Positions 8,308 through 17,307 of a DNA stretch of 64,000 bases are shown piece after piece. Each line of letters starts with the position of its first letter. Position 1 is the first letter of the stretch. Made by a program: the position numbers and the translations under genes. Below the pieces are notes generated by a model. That model searched no databases. It had not been told where the DNA came from and saw nothing but the letters and a program-made list of their open reading frames with translations. Origin of the DNA: Heyndrickxia sporothermodurans (GTDB lineage: Bacteria; Bacillota; Bacilli; Bacillales; Bacillaceae_C); assembly GCA_016756695.1 (NCBI GenBank), contig CP066701.1, positions 1,826,001 through 1,890,000 of the forward strand, in the 5' to 3' direction.

Positions 8308-9714
8308 ATCACTAGCGTCGCATTAAAATAATTTGGCGCAATATTATAATCTGAATTTTCTGTAACAACATATATGCATAAAAAAATCCCTTATAATGGT
8401 TGGAGGTAGTAACCGATCCAAATCCAAAATAAAGGATATCGCATGGATAAGTTTACACGAAAAACATCATTTGAACAATGGTTTTCACCACTAAACCTGA
8501 TATTAATGGAGGAACTGGTGAAAACACATCAATTAAATTACTATACAAAGAAGCTATATATGGCTTCCTTTATGAAATTACTATTGTATGCCCAACTTCA
8601 TGAAACGGAGAGTTTACGAGCATTGAGCGACGCTGTATTTTCAGACGATCTGCAACGTGCAACTGGGGTAGAATCCATTAGCTTCTCCCAATTGGGCAGA
8701 CGAATCAATACGATCCCAACCGATTTCTTTCAAACGATTTTTCTAGATTTAGTCGCACAAATCCATCAGAAAACGGATTTTCAGAAACGAAGGAAAATAA
8801 CAACACCTTTAAAAATCATTGATTCGAGTACCTTACCGCTTAATTTAACCAATCATAAGTGGGCAGAATTTTGAAAGACAAAATCGGGTGTAAAGCTTCA
8901 CCTTCGACTTGTTTTTATGGAAAAAGGGCTCTCCTATCCGGATCAAGCCGTGCTAACAAACGCCATTGAACATGATAAATTACAGTTGGAAGTATTGATG
9001 GACGATAAAGAATGCCTCTACGTGTTTGACCGTGGCTACTTGGATTACGAGCGCTTTGATCGCATGACGGATGATGGCTATTTCTTTGTCACACGTCTTC
9101 GGAAAAATGCCGTCATACGCGTACTTGAAACATTTTCCTTACCAGAAGATTCAAACGTTCTATCAGATGAAATGGTGGTCATTGGTTCAACCCAAAGTCG
9201 TTCAGAAAATGTGTTTCGTCTTCTGAAACTACTCGATACAAAAGGAAATGAACTCTCGCTTCTGACAAACCGATTTGATTTAAGTGCCGATGAAATTGCG
9301 GAAATTTACAAATCACGCTGGGCAATCGAGTTGTTTTTCAAATGGATGAAACAACATCTGAATATTAAAAAGTTCTATGGTCATAGCGAACAGGCTGTAC
9401 ACAATCAAGTGTATATTGCGATGATTGTGTATTGTTTGAACGTATTAGCGCAGTTGAACACGAATAGCGACCGAAGCTATTTACAAATAAGCCGTTATTT
9501 AAAAGCAGCCCTATGGAAATCCGCTCACATTTGGTTACGCAAAATCCAAGGAAAGAGCGTCCCGTAAAGGGTTGATAGTCGTTGTTGCACAAGTCATTGG
9601 TTATAGTAAAAAAATGGATGTTTACTACCTTAGCTTTGGTGTTTTCGTTTTTTCTCTAAAACGCCAGAAAATATAAACTGAAAATTCAGAACTTATTTAT
9701 GCGACGGTAGTGAT
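8308..9714 (+). mobile_element. IS4-like insertion sequence, 1407 bp
   Basis: The ends form an inverted repeat: ATCACTAgCGTCGCAT at 8308-8323 and its complement with one mismatch at 9699-9714, with weaker similarity further in. The element is flanked on both sides by the 5-bp direct repeat ATAGC (8303-8307 and 9715-9719), a probable target duplication. It carries one DDE transposase interrupted by a stop codon. It lies between the GerP-like cluster and the LCP gene and disrupts no recognisable coding sequence. Confidence 0.88.
8443..9567 (+). pseudogene. IS4-family transposase with one in-frame stop
   Basis: The 374-codon frame is continuous except for TGA at 8872-8874, where flanking residues read NHKWAEF-stop-KTKSGVKLHLRL. 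Relatives have arginine here, so a CGA to TGA change is likely. The DDE residues are present on both sides: D in KIIDSSTLPL, D in YVFDRGYLDYERFD, and E in the YKSRWAIELFFKWMKQ motif. No frameshift is needed, so a single base change would restore the gene. The ATG has no strong ribosome site. Confidence 0.88.
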
Positions 9715-9726
9715 ATAGCATGCTAA

Positions 9727-9758
9727 TAAAAAAAGGAAATCTAAGTATTTCCTTTTTT
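9727..9758. terminator. Bidirectional terminator-like hairpin
   Basis: AAAAAAGGAAAT (9729-9740) pairs perfectly with ATTTCCTTTTTT (9747-9758) around a 6-base loop, just outside the IS4-like element. Confidence 0.75.
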
Positions 9759-9878
9759 CGACACATTCCAACCAATTTTATCAAATTTTATTTTTATAGA
9801 TGACAAATTTTCATTTTTCGAAGATAATATAAAAGTTGGGTAAACCACAATTTAAATTTAAGAAAATTGAGGGATTAT

Positions 9879-10856
9879 ATGAGCTCAAGATTAAATAAGA
9901 AAAAAAGAAAAATACGCAAGGGAAGAGTCGCCCTTTTCATCATTATCATTTTAATTATCGGTATTGCCGGCTTTGTGTATTCTCAATACAAAGCAGGTGT
10001 GGATGAAGCTGGTAAAGGAATTGATAAACAAGAAAATATTGAGTTTAATGGTAAAAAGGATAAGAATGGAAGAACAAATTTTTTATTACTAGGTATTGAT
10101 AAACGGAAAAATGAAACAAAGTCACATACCGATACGATTATGGTTGCACAATATGATCCTAAAAGTGATGATGTAAAAATCATTTCATTAATGCGGGACA
10201 TGTTTGTAGATGTTCCCGGTTATAAAAAGTGGAAAATCAATACAGCATTTTTCTTAGAAGGTCCTGAACTTCTTCGTAAAACGATTCAGCAAAATTTCGG
10301 CCTTGATGTGCAATATTATGTCATGGTGGATTTTAAAGGATTTGAAAAAGTAGTGGACACTCTAGCCCCAAATGGTATCAAAATCGATGTTGAGAAAAAA
10401 ATGTCCAAAAATATCGGTGTAACATTGGAACCCGGGGTGCAAAGATTAAATGGAAAAGAGTTGCTTGGCTATGCACGATTTAGACATGATGCGGAAGGTG
10501 ACTTTGGCCGTGTAGCTCGTCAACAAAAAGTGATTAGTGCATTGAAAAATGAAGTACTTAGTGTGAATGGAATCACAAAAGCACCTAAGCTTTTTGGAAC
10601 AGTTCAACCTTATATTCAAACGAATATGGGAGCGAAGGACAGTATTGCGTTACTTGCGAAAGTATTATTAAATAAACCGGATAAGATTAATACATTAACT
10701 ATTCCAGTGAAGAATTCCTATACAAATGGCTATTCCGACTATGCTGGTTCAGTATTAGAAGTCGATTTAGAAAAAAATAGACAAGCCATTGATGACTTTT
10801 TAAATGGAACATCAAGTAAAGAAACTAATACATCTGATCAACAATCTAATCCATAA
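9879..10856 (+). CDS. LytR-CpsA-Psr (LCP) family protein
   Basis: The protein of about 325 aa has a basic N terminus, one membrane anchor (about 17-37) and an extracellular LCP domain. The domain shows FLLLGIDKR, HTDTIMVA, SLMRDMFVDVP, GKELLGYARFRHDAEGDFGRVARQQ and a C-terminal PVKNSYTNGYSDYAG. LCP enzymes transfer wall teichoic acid or other polymers from lipid carrier to peptidoglycan; B. subtilis has TagT, TagU and TagV, and I cannot say which this matches. ATG 9879 is preferred over TTG 9867, which overlaps the GAGGGA ribosome site. It is a single gene with its own terminator. Confidence 0.88.
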   Translation: MSSRLNKKKRKIRKGRVALFIIIILIIGIAGFVYSQYKAGVDEAGKGIDKQENIEFNGKKDKNGRTNFLLLGIDKRKNETKSHTDTIMVAQYDPKSDDVKIISLMRDMFVDVPGYKKWKINTAFFLEGPELLRKTIQQNFGLDVQYYVMVDFKGFEKVVDTLAPNGIKIDVEKKMSKNIGVTLEPGVQRLNGKELLGYARFRHDAEGDFGRVARQQKVISALKNEVLSVNGITKAPKLFGTVQPYIQTNMGAKDSIALLAKVLLNKPDKINTLTIPVKNSYTNGYSDYAGSVLEVDLEKNRQAIDDFLNGTSSKETNTSDQQSNP

Positions 10857-10860
10857 GCTT

Positions 10861-10898
10861 GAAAAAGACCAAATCACATACCGATTTGGTCTTTTTTT
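10861..10898 (+). terminator. Rho-independent terminator of the LCP gene
   Basis: AAAAAGACCAAATC (10862-10875) pairs with GATTTGGTCTTTTT (10883-10896) and more T follow. Confidence 0.9.
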
Positions 10899-11008
10899 CT
10901 ATTCGAATTATAGGTGTAAGCGGTAACAAAATTAGAGTAATTATTCAGAAAATCCTGTATAATAAAATAATAGATACGAAATCTTTTTATCATTGTGGGG
11001 GAACATTT

Positions 11009-11539
11009 ATGAGCCAATTCACCTTAAAAGGAAAAAATGTAGAATTAAAGAAACCGAGTTTTGAAGAATTAGCGTATGTTGAGTGTCTATGGTCGGATGA
11101 GGAAACGATGAAAGCAAGCGGGGGTCCGATCACTTTTACGGAGGAAGAAAAAAAGCGCTGGTATGAAATTATGATAAATCCGAGCAATGGGAAGCATCTA
11201 TACTGCCTTGTATATAATCAATCGAACAAACCAGTAGGCGAGGTAAGCTTCCATCAATACGATAAAATAACAAAAGCTGCCGAATTTAATATTAAAATCG
11301 CTTACGCTGAACGGGGAAAAGGCTATGGGTCCGAAGCAGCTAAACTACTTTTAGATTACTATTTTAATAAATGGAATGGAGAAATAATGAGAGATTTCCT
11401 TGCGATTGATAATATAGAAGGACAAAATACTGTACTGCGTTTCGGGTTCGATAAGGTATATACGACTAAAGATGAGTTTCTCGTTGCGATGACAAAAGAG
11501 AAATTTAACCGCATCTATCAAAAGGAAGCAGGAAAATAA
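11009..11539 (+). CDS. GNAT-family N-acetyltransferase
   Basis: The 176-aa protein has the GNAT fold: a beta-strand before ASGGPITFTEEE, VGEVSFHQYD in the central sheet, and the acetyl-CoA loop AERGKGYGSEAAKLLLDYYF (R/Q-x-x-G-x-G/A) near residue 110, followed by VLRFGFDKVY. Substrate is unknown. The frame extends upstream to 10859, but GGGGGAA six bases before ATG 11009 fixes the start. It converges with citR with only 12 bases between stops. Confidence 0.82.
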   Translation: MSQFTLKGKNVELKKPSFEELAYVECLWSDEETMKASGGPITFTEEEKKRWYEIMINPSNGKHLYCLVYNQSNKPVGEVSFHQYDKITKAAEFNIKIAYAERGKGYGSEAAKLLLDYYFNKWNGEIMRDFLAIDNIEGQNTVLRFGFDKVYTTKDEFLVAMTKEKFNRIYQKEAGK

Positions 11540-11551
11540 TCTTCCCCGCTT

Positions 11552-12430
11552 CTAAAATCGAAACTTTGATAAAAAGTCTAAAAATTGCTTTTCCTTTGGA
11601 TGTTCATATTTCAATACCGCATAGGTTTTCGCAATTGGCAGCTTCAAAAAATTACAAGGTGCTTCTAGTAATCTGCCTTCTAATAATTCGCGTCTAACGG
11701 TAGAGGATGGTAAAAATGATACACCGAGCCCCTCGATAATGAATCGTCTAGTAACATGAACTTGTGAGACGGCCATAGTTTTTAACATCGGAAATTGAGT
11801 GCGCAGCGATTGAAGCAGACCATCCCAGTATTCCGGATGATTATGGGTGATTAAATGATGATTCCTTAGAAGCTCCTCTGCATCGAGTGGTGGAGCGGTT
11901 TCGCTATCTCTTCCGTCATGTGGAACAACAAGAATGACTGGATCTTCGTAAAGTGGGCGGCAAATGAGATCAGAATTATTGATATGTAAGCGTGAAAGCC
12001 CTAAATCAACTTCCCCTGCCAGAACAGCTTCTGAAATATTCATGGAATCGAGAACTTGGACGGAAATCTCAATTTCTGGGTGAATGACCATAAATCGTTT
12101 TAACACATACGGCATAATGGATTCCGCTATTAATGGTGACATGGCCAATGTAAGCTTTTGGGAATAACCCTGCCGAAAGCGATCTAAGTCGGACATTCCA
12201 TTCTCATAAAGTTCAATCATGTTTCTAGCAATAGGTAAAAATCTTTTTCCTGCCTCAGTTAAGATCACCCTCCTACCATCCCTTTCAAACAAAGGACTCC
12301 CAACCTCATCTTCAAGAAGTTTAATTTGAACCGTTACCGTTGGCTGAGAGATATAAAGCTCCTCGGCCGTTTTTCGAAAATTTTCATGTGTTGCAGCTGT
12401 TGTAAAGGTATGAAGCCATTTAAGATCCAT
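11552..12430 (-). CDS. citR: LysR-family regulator CitR
   Basis: The 292-aa protein has a LysR winged-helix N terminus (residues 1-60; ENFRKTAEELYISQPTVTVQIKLLEDE) and a periplasmic-binding-like effector domain (about 90-292). Its length and its divergent placement next to a minor citrate synthase match B. subtilis CitR, a repressor of citA. The 111-bp gap to citA carries a symmetric T-N11-A box. Identification as CitR rests mainly on context. Confidence 0.85.
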   Translation of the reverse strand: MDLKWLHTFTTAATHENFRKTAEELYISQPTVTVQIKLLEDEVGSPLFERDGRRVILTEAGKRFLPIARNMIELYENGMSDLDRFRQGYSQKLTLAMSPLIAESIMPYVLKRFMVIHPEIEISVQVLDSMNISEAVLAGEVDLGLSRLHINNSDLICRPLYEDPVILVVPHDGRDSETAPPLDAEELLRNHHLITHNHPEYWDGLLQSLRTQFPMLKTMAVSQVHVTRRFIIEGLGVSFLPSSTVRRELLEGRLLEAPCNFLKLPIAKTYAVLKYEHPKEKQFLDFLSKFRF

Positions 12431-12472
12431 TTTTTTATCCCCTAATTATAAAATTTAATTAATTTAATTATA

Positions 12473-12510
12473 ATTGTTTAATTTTATTAATCAATAAAAG
12501 CAACTATACT
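12473..12510. promoter_or_regulatory. LysR-type operator and citA promoter
   Basis: A near-perfect 23-bp palindrome (12473-12495) reads ATTGnTTAAT-TTT-ATTAAnCAAT; its core TTAATTTTATTAA is the T-N11-A pattern of LysR regulators. TATACT at 12505-12510 is a likely citA -10 box; the -35 position (about 12482-12487) falls inside the palindrome, so a bound regulator would block RNA polymerase. This agrees with repression of citA by CitR. Confidence 0.65.
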
Positions 12511-12541
12511 TAAAATATCAGAAGCGAGAGGATGGTTATAT

Positions 12542-13648
12542 ATGATCCAACACGGATTAAAGGGAGTTATTGCAGCAGAAACGGCAATTAGCTATATCGA
12601 TGGGAATAAAGGCTATTTAGTTTATAGGGGAAAAGAAGCGAAGGAAATCGCTTTAAATTATTCATTTGAAGAAGCTGCTTATTTCTTGTGGTACGGGACC
12701 TTCCCAACAAAAGAAGAGCTAGCTTCTCTTAACCAAAAGCTGAAAAGTAATCGTACTTTGCCTCAGAATATCAAAAAGATCATGCACCTATTGCCACAAG
12801 ATATGGAATTAATGAGTGTAATTAGAACAGTTGTATCAAGTTTAGGAAATTCACAGTATAAATGGAAGCCGACAATTGATGAAGCGATTCAGTTAACAGC
12901 GATCATTCCAACGATTATCGCTTATTGGAAAAGGAAAACAGCTGGATTGCCCCCAGTCGCTCCTCTGGAGAACTATGGACATGTGGAGAATTATTTATAT
13001 ATGTTAACTGGAAATAAACCTTTGGATGTTCATGTGAAAGCACTTGAAACATATATGATCTTAACATTGGAGCATGGGATGAACGCTTCCACCTTTTCAG
13101 CAAGGGTAACAGTGTCAACTGAATCGGATATGATTTCCGCCATCACATCTGCAATCGGAACGATGAAAGGTCCTTTGCATGGCGGCGCCCCTTCAGACGT
13201 AACGGCAATGCTGAACGAAATTGGAACGAAAGAAAAAGCAGAATCTTGGCTACGAGCCAAACTAGAAAAAGGAGAACGGCTAATGGGGTTTGGTCATAGG
13301 GTTTATAAAACAAAGGATCCTCGTGCACTTGCTTTAAAGGAAAAAGCAATAGAAGTTGGTCAAGATGATCCGTGGCTTGCTTTAGCATTGCATGTGGAAG
13401 AAACAGCGATTCAACTTTTAGAAGAATATAAACCCGGCCGAAAACTTTATACGAATGTAGAGTTCTTTGCCGCTGCGGTTATGAGAGCAATTAATATGGA
13501 TGAGGATTTATTTACACCAACTTTTACTGCGAGCAGAGTGGTTGGTTGGAGTGCACATGTGTTGGAACAGGCGGAGAGAAATGTGATTTTTAGGCCGGAA
13601 TCACAGTATGTTGGTTCATTGCCTGATATAAAATTAAAGAAAACATGA
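12542..13648 (+). CDS. citA: Citrate synthase CitA
   Basis: The 368-aa enzyme condenses acetyl-CoA and oxaloacetate to citrate. Family motifs are present: [14 protein letters not shown] around residue 175, [11 protein letters not shown] near 210, and [15 protein letters not shown] near 245 with the substrate histidine, then R in the TASRVVGW region. Its length fits the short Gram-positive type. The position divergent from citR identifies it as the minor CitA rather than CitZ, which normally sits with icd and mdh. AGAGGATGG precedes the ATG. Confidence 0.92.
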   Translation: MIQHGLKGVIAAETAISYIDGNKGYLVYRGKEAKEIALNYSFEEAAYFLWYGTFPTKEELASLNQKLKSNRTLPQNIKKIMHLLPQDMELMSVIRTVVSSLGNSQYKWKPTIDEAIQLTAIIPTIIAYWKRKTAGLPPVAPLENYGHVENYLYMLTGNKPLDVHVKALETYMILTLEHGMNASTFSARVTVSTESDMISAITSAIGTMKGPLHGGAPSDVTAMLNEIGTKEKAESWLRAKLEKGERLMGFGHRVYKTKDPRALALKEKAIEVGQDDPWLALALHVEETAIQLLEEYKPGRKLYTNVEFFAAAVMRAINMDEDLFTPTFTASRVVGWSAHVLEQAERNVIFRPESQYVGSLPDIKLKKT

Positions 13649-13702
13649 AACTTTTTGCAACCATCTGCGTCAATAATAGTAGTAAATCAAAGGAGTACGA
13701 AA

Positions 13703-14635
13703 ATGAAAAAAGTCGCATTTACATCATTGCTTGTAGCAATGCTTTTAACCGGATGTAGTGATTTTAAAAAGACTCCAGATCATTCGGGAAAAAATGACGT
13801 AGCTTCTGAAAATAAAACCACTGTTAGTGATGGTAATCAGACGCACCAAGCTGATAAATCAGAAGATCAAGCAAATTCCGAGCACAATCAAAATGACTCA
13901 AAGAATGACCAACAAAATACTAATCAAACTGAAGAAAACAAAAACAATTCTAGTGACCAGAAGAAGGATCAATCGAAAAATAATGAAACAAGTAAGGAAT
14001 CTGGTAAAGCTAATAATCAAACAAAGAATAGTGAGGGTGTACCTGTAGTCGCTAACCCAACAGCGATAACAGTTATGGTAAACAAATCAAATGCATTGCC
14101 AGACGGTTATCGTCCAAGCGATTTAGTGCGACCCAAGGTGAAGTTTGTCTTTGGCAATCAGAAATTAGATAAGGCATTGATGCGAGCAGAAGCTGCTGCT
14201 TCACTTGAAAAAATGTTTAGTCAAGCATCCTCACAAGGAATTCAGTTATATGCTGCTTCGGGTTTTCGCTCCTATGAAACACAAGATTATTTGTTTAAAC
14301 AGGAAATTAAACAAGTCGGTCGTAAAAAAGCTGAACTCGCTGTTGCAAAGCCCGGTACGAGCGAGCATCAAACCGGATTAACGATGGATATCTCGGCACC
14401 AAGTGTGAACTATACATTGACGCAAAATTTTGAGTCCAAAAAAGAAGGAAAATGGTTAGCTGAACATGCACATGAATTTGGTTTTATTCTTCGCTATCCT
14501 AAGGGAAAAGAGGATATCACTAAATACCAATTTGAACCATGGCACTTTCGCTATGTTGGAAAAGAAATAGCAACAGAGATTTACAAAAAAGGAATCACAT
14601 TAGAAGAATATATTGATCAGAAACAAGGAATTTAA
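13703..14635 (+). CDS. VanY-family D-Ala-D-Ala carboxypeptidase lipoprotein
   Basis: The 310-aa protein starts with a lipoprotein signal (lipobox LLTGC, lipidated C18), then a roughly 85-residue N/Q/K/D/S-rich linker, then a VanY zinc peptidase domain. Metal and catalytic motifs are visible: SGFRSYETQ, SEHQTGLTMD (SxHxxGxAxD type) and EPWHFRYV (ExxH). It cleaves the terminal D-Ala of wall peptides at the outer membrane face; B. subtilis YodJ is similar. AGGAG at 13691-13695 decides the start at ATG 13703. It is the second carboxypeptidase in the window, unrelated in fold to the one at 4621. Confidence 0.88.
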   Translation: MKKVAFTSLLVAMLLTGCSDFKKTPDHSGKNDVASENKTTVSDGNQTHQADKSEDQANSEHNQNDSKNDQQNTNQTEENKNNSSDQKKDQSKNNETSKESGKANNQTKNSEGVPVVANPTAITVMVNKSNALPDGYRPSDLVRPKVKFVFGNQKLDKALMRAEAAASLEKMFSQASSQGIQLYAASGFRSYETQDYLFKQEIKQVGRKKAELAVAKPGTSEHQTGLTMDISAPSVNYTLTQNFESKKEGKWLAEHAHEFGFILRYPKGKEDITKYQFEPWHFRYVGKEIATEIYKKGITLEEYIDQKQGI

Positions 14636-14676
14636 TCCCGATATTCTTCAATGCGCCCCCCGCATTTAATATAAAT

Positions 14677-14718
14677 AAAAAATCCGTATTGCCTAAAAGG
14701 TAGTACGGATTTTTCTTT
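14677..14718 (+). terminator. Rho-independent terminator
   Basis: AAAAATCCGTA and GCC on the left pair with GGT and TACGGATTTTT on the right, followed by a T-rich stretch. Confidence 0.88.
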
Positions 14719-14733
14719 TTTCTGAAAAGAGTG

Positions 14734-14772
14734 TTGCAATTTACAGATGATTTAATTACTATCTAATTAGAT
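14734..14772 (+). promoter_or_regulatory. arsR-like promoter with overlapping operator
   Basis: TTGCAA (14734-14739), a 17-bp spacer and TACTAT (14757-14762) form a good sigma-A promoter. The perfect palindrome ATCTAATTAGAT (14761-14772) overlaps the end of the -10 box, a typical autorepression site. The half-site TAATTAGA recurs twice in front of the MFS gene at 17308. Confidence 0.65.
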
Positions 14773-14797
14773 ACATGTTGAATTGGAGTTGTTTTTT

Positions 14798-15094
14798 ATG
14801 CAAATGAATAAAATTGTTGAATTCCATAAAGCGTTGGGAGACTTAACCCGAGTGAGAATTATCGCGTTGTTACAGCAAGGCCCACTACACGGTCAAGCAA
14901 TTGCAGGTAAGTTAGGGCTGAAGCCGCCAACAATTACACATCATATGGCAAAGCTGCGGGAAGTCGGACTCATAAGAGAAAGACGAGATAAAAATACGAT
15001 CTATTTTTCACTGAATGAAAAAATACTCGAAGGCAGTGCAATGGCGATTCTTTCAGTAGGTGGTATTGTAAAAAGTTCTATGAAAACTAAATAG
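14798..15094 (+). CDS. ArsR-family regulator, possibly truncated
   Basis: The 98-aa protein is a winged-helix ArsR/SmtB-type domain: LGDLTRVRIIALLQQGPLHGQAIAGKL, then the recognition helix LKPPTITHHMAKLREVGLI and the wing ERRDKNTIYFSLN. There is no ELCVCDL-type metal site. In many Bacillus relatives a DUF2087 domain follows this HTH in one protein; here that domain is a separate frame at 16927, beyond an insertion sequence. So the gene may be split, or these may be natural neighbours. ATG 14798 follows GGAG by nine bases. Confidence 0.8.
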   Translation: MQMNKIVEFHKALGDLTRVRIIALLQQGPLHGQAIAGKLGLKPPTITHHMAKLREVGLIRERRDKNTIYFSLNEKILEGSAMAILSVGGIVKSSMKTK

Positions 15095-15134
15095 TTGTTT
15101 AGGTTACTTTCCATTTATTAGGTGGGGAGCTCCC

Positions 15135-15284
15135 GCAATCGCTCTTGACAAACACGCCAATGGTTTGATCCAAGGTTAACAAGGGCGAAGGGGACAAAAA
15201 GAAGGCATACCAAATAAGCCCTTGGTATTTTCATTTTAAACCATTGGCAAGTTCGGTTTGTCAAGAGTTCGCTCCGCCGATTGC
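15135..15284. repeat. Large imperfect palindrome inside the insertion sequence
   Basis: GCAATCG (15135-15141), CTCTTGACAAAC (15142-15153) and CCAATGGTTT (15157-15166) are matched in reverse by AAACCATTGG (15238-15247), GTTTGTCAAGAG (15256-15267) and CGATTGC (15278-15284). The arms enclose about 70 bp with further CCAAGG/CCTTGG pairing. It lies downstream of the transposase gene, which reads toward it. It could end transcription, form a structured RNA or serve transposition. Confidence 0.75.
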
Positions 15285-15317
15285 TAAATTTGTCCAAGGG
15301 CTCTGCTAAACAAAAAG

Positions 15318-16760
15318 TTAGGCGGATCTTTGTTCGACTATCCATCGTTGAGCTAACTCGATGAGCTTTGTCCAACGCGCAGGCATGGTAGGAAGTCCTG
15401 ATAACTTTGGATTCACAACGGGTACCTTGCCCTCTAGGGATGCATGTGGTCGTAGAAAGTTAAAATACGCCGCAAACAAGGTGACAAAAGAAACAGATCC
15501 ATGATCCGATCCAAATCCTTGTGTAGAGCGATAATTTCCTTTAAATGTGCGATTCAGTCTTTCGATAATCTGTTTTAACGGTCTGTATTCGGTTGAGATG
15601 GGATCTTCATTTGTCAGCCCGATTACTTGCTTCACATCGAAAGAAATATTATTCTGAGCGAAGAAATGCTGGGCTAGAAGATAGATTGGATTTCCATCTA
15701 CTACGAATGTAAGGTTTTCAGGGATCTCTTCCATCTTCAGTAGGACGTCGTTTATCGCTTGAATGGCGGATGCTGTATCACGATTAGGCGACACTCGGTA
15801 CGAAAGGACGATCTTTTTCACCGCGTCAAAGAAGAAAAAGAGATAATGCCATTTTCCATTGACCCGGATATAGGTTTCGTCACCACAGAATTGATCTGAA
15901 AGCTCATAAGGATAGTGATCCACGTAAGGTTTAAGTAAAAGAGCCACACTATTTTCGTAGTTCAATATCGTCTGATGAGAAATAGCTACACCGTGAACAT
16001 CCTGCATAAGGGCAGCGGTCCTTCTTGCGGAAAGACCGTAATTCACATGGTAGGTCAATATCAAACCTAACGTATGCGGAGAAGCATAGATTCTAGACAG
16101 ATCAACAACTGGCAACTCCGGTGAATTCTTGGATAATGGTTGAAAATCAATGTGAAATTGGCGAAAAATATACCTTAACTTAAACGACTGGGGATCCTTT
16201 TTAAACTGTTTCTTTTCTTTGGAAGACATACCGTTTAATTTCTTTTGATAATACGGACAGTCGTCATTTTTACACTTAAACACATCGAAATCTTTTCGCT
16301 CCTTGATCTTATCGAGTGTTTTAGAACAATGAGGACATTTCAAAATGGCCTCTTTCGAAAAACGATTCTTATCGCTGAAAAGGCAAGAACATACCTTGCA
16401 TTGATACTGTCCCTTATCACCATTATTGGCATAAAGATAATCAGATGGTGCACCACACTTAGGACATTTCATTCCTTTAGGTACCGACACTTTTGCGTTC
16501 TTGTGTCTTCGAACGGGTTTAAGAGATTTCCCATGCTTCTCTTGGTACTCCGTTAGGAGATTTCGATAATTCAGCTTTTCTGGGATTTCGATAATGGGAA
16601 GATCATCAACTTGTAGTTTTCGATAAGGTTTGTTAACAGGCTGCTGATCTTTCGGTTTATCAAACATACTCTTCCCAATAAGTAGGGTGAGTAATGTTCG
16701 AATTATTTGTTCTTGGAATTTTATAAAAGTTAGTAAATAGGTTATAATTTGAGGGTACAA
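15318..16760 (-). CDS. DDE transposase with N-terminal zinc ribbon
   Basis: The 480-aa protein has CPKCGAP...CKVC (about 98-123) and a second CPHC...CKNDDC set, a C4 zinc-ribbon region, followed by an RNase H-like integrase core. Candidate DDE residues are D in FCGDETYIRVNG, D in FVVDGNPIYLL and E in KQIIERLNRTFKG. It looks intact. Such transposases are common in Bacillaceae but I cannot assign an IS family from memory. The start at 16760 (M-YPQIITYLLTF) is preferred on resemblance to relatives; MFDKPKDQQ further in is an alternative. Confidence 0.82.
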   Translation of the reverse strand: MYPQIITYLLTFIKFQEQIIRTLLTLLIGKSMFDKPKDQQPVNKPYRKLQVDDLPIIEIPEKLNYRNLLTEYQEKHGKSLKPVRRHKNAKVSVPKGMKCPKCGAPSDYLYANNGDKGQYQCKVCSCLFSDKNRFSKEAILKCPHCSKTLDKIKERKDFDVFKCKNDDCPYYQKKLNGMSSKEKKQFKKDPQSFKLRYIFRQFHIDFQPLSKNSPELPVVDLSRIYASPHTLGLILTYHVNYGLSARRTAALMQDVHGVAISHQTILNYENSVALLLKPYVDHYPYELSDQFCGDETYIRVNGKWHYLFFFFDAVKKIVLSYRVSPNRDTASAIQAINDVLLKMEEIPENLTFVVDGNPIYLLAQHFFAQNNISFDVKQVIGLTNEDPISTEYRPLKQIIERLNRTFKGNYRSTQGFGSDHGSVSFVTLFAAYFNFLRPHASLEGKVPVVNPKLSGLPTMPARWTKLIELAQRWIVEQRSA

Positions 16761-16926
16761 CTTGTCACTTCCTTTTCTAAGGTTGTTGGGTGTGTGGTAA
16801 CCTCAATTATCCTTAGATTTAGGGGGGTGGCAATTTTTTTGCTCAAAAATCCCTCTATTAAGGTAGTTTATAGCCTATTTTATATAAAAGTTTTGACAAA
16901 ACGCAGTAGGTAAAGGGGGAGCAAAT

Positions 16927-17223
16927 ATGGAAACGTCCATAACAGAAGAAGAAAAAGCTAGTATTATCAATAATTTCTTTACAAGAGATGGGAAACTAAA
17001 GAACATCCCTGCACAACGTAAGAAAAAGCTTGTCATTCTCGCACATATTGTAAAAGGATTAGAGTTTGGAAAAATATATCCTGAAAAAGAAATAAATGAA
17101 TACCTAAAAAAATACCACGAAGACTATGCCACATTAAGAAGAGAATTAATTATGTGTCAATTCATGTATCGTGAGAACAATCAATATGAAATGAACCCAG
17201 TGGATTTATGGTGGCTGCGTTAA
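16927..17223 (+). CDS. DUF2087-domain protein
   Basis: The 98-aa protein matches the DUF2087 domain: FFTRDGKLKNIPAQRKKKLVILAHIVKGLE, then YPEKEINEYLKKYHEDYATLRRELI and MYRENNQYEMNP. This domain often forms the C-terminal half of ArsR-type regulators and may sense a ligand. Here it has its own ATG with AAGGGGGAGC upstream, so it may be translated alone. The insertion sequence just upstream separates it from the arsR-like HTH gene. A terminator follows directly. Confidence 0.8.
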   Translation: METSITEEEKASIINNFFTRDGKLKNIPAQRKKKLVILAHIVKGLEFGKIYPEKEINEYLKKYHEDYATLRRELIMCQFMYRENNQYEMNPVDLWWLR

Positions 17224-17225
17224 CT

Positions 17226-17252
17226 AATATGGAGGAGGTTCCATATTTTTTT
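17226..17252 (+). terminator. Rho-independent terminator after the DUF2087 gene
   Basis: AATATGGA (17226-17233) pairs perfectly with TCCATATT (17240-17247), followed by T. Confidence 0.75.
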
Positions 17253-17284
17253 ACAAAACTAATTAGACATATATTTAATTAGAT
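17250..17284 (+). promoter_or_regulatory. Promoter of the MFS gene with repeated TAATTAGA sites
   Basis: TTTACA (17250-17255) and TTTAAT (17274-17279), 18 bp apart, could form the promoter. CTAATTAGAC (17259-17268) and TTAATTAGAT (17275-17284) repeat the half-site found in the arsR-like operator at 14761. Joint control by the arsR-like regulator is inferred. Confidence 0.55.
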
Positions 17285-17307
17285 GCAAATTGAAGTAGGT
17301 GGATGGG

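Larger units (their letters stand above)
15101..16830 (-). mobile_element. Insertion sequence with zinc-ribbon DDE transposase, ends approximate
   Basis: An intact minus-strand transposase gene plus about 200 bp of palindromic non-coding DNA lies between the arsR-like and DUF2087 genes. I could not define terminal repeats with confidence: the only match is AGGTTAC at 15101-15107 against GTAACCT at 16797-16803, and no target duplication is evident. The stated limits are therefore estimates between the flanking genes. Confidence 0.7.

Noticed and set aside
15118-15375. 85-aa minus-strand frame downstream of the transposase
   Set aside because: It overlaps the palindrome and the transposase end and has no ribosome site.
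16880-16910. Similarity of the right flank of the IS to the last codons of the arsR-like gene as a target duplication
   Set aside because: The two stretches agree at only about 17 of 24 positions in AT-rich DNA, too poor for a duplication.
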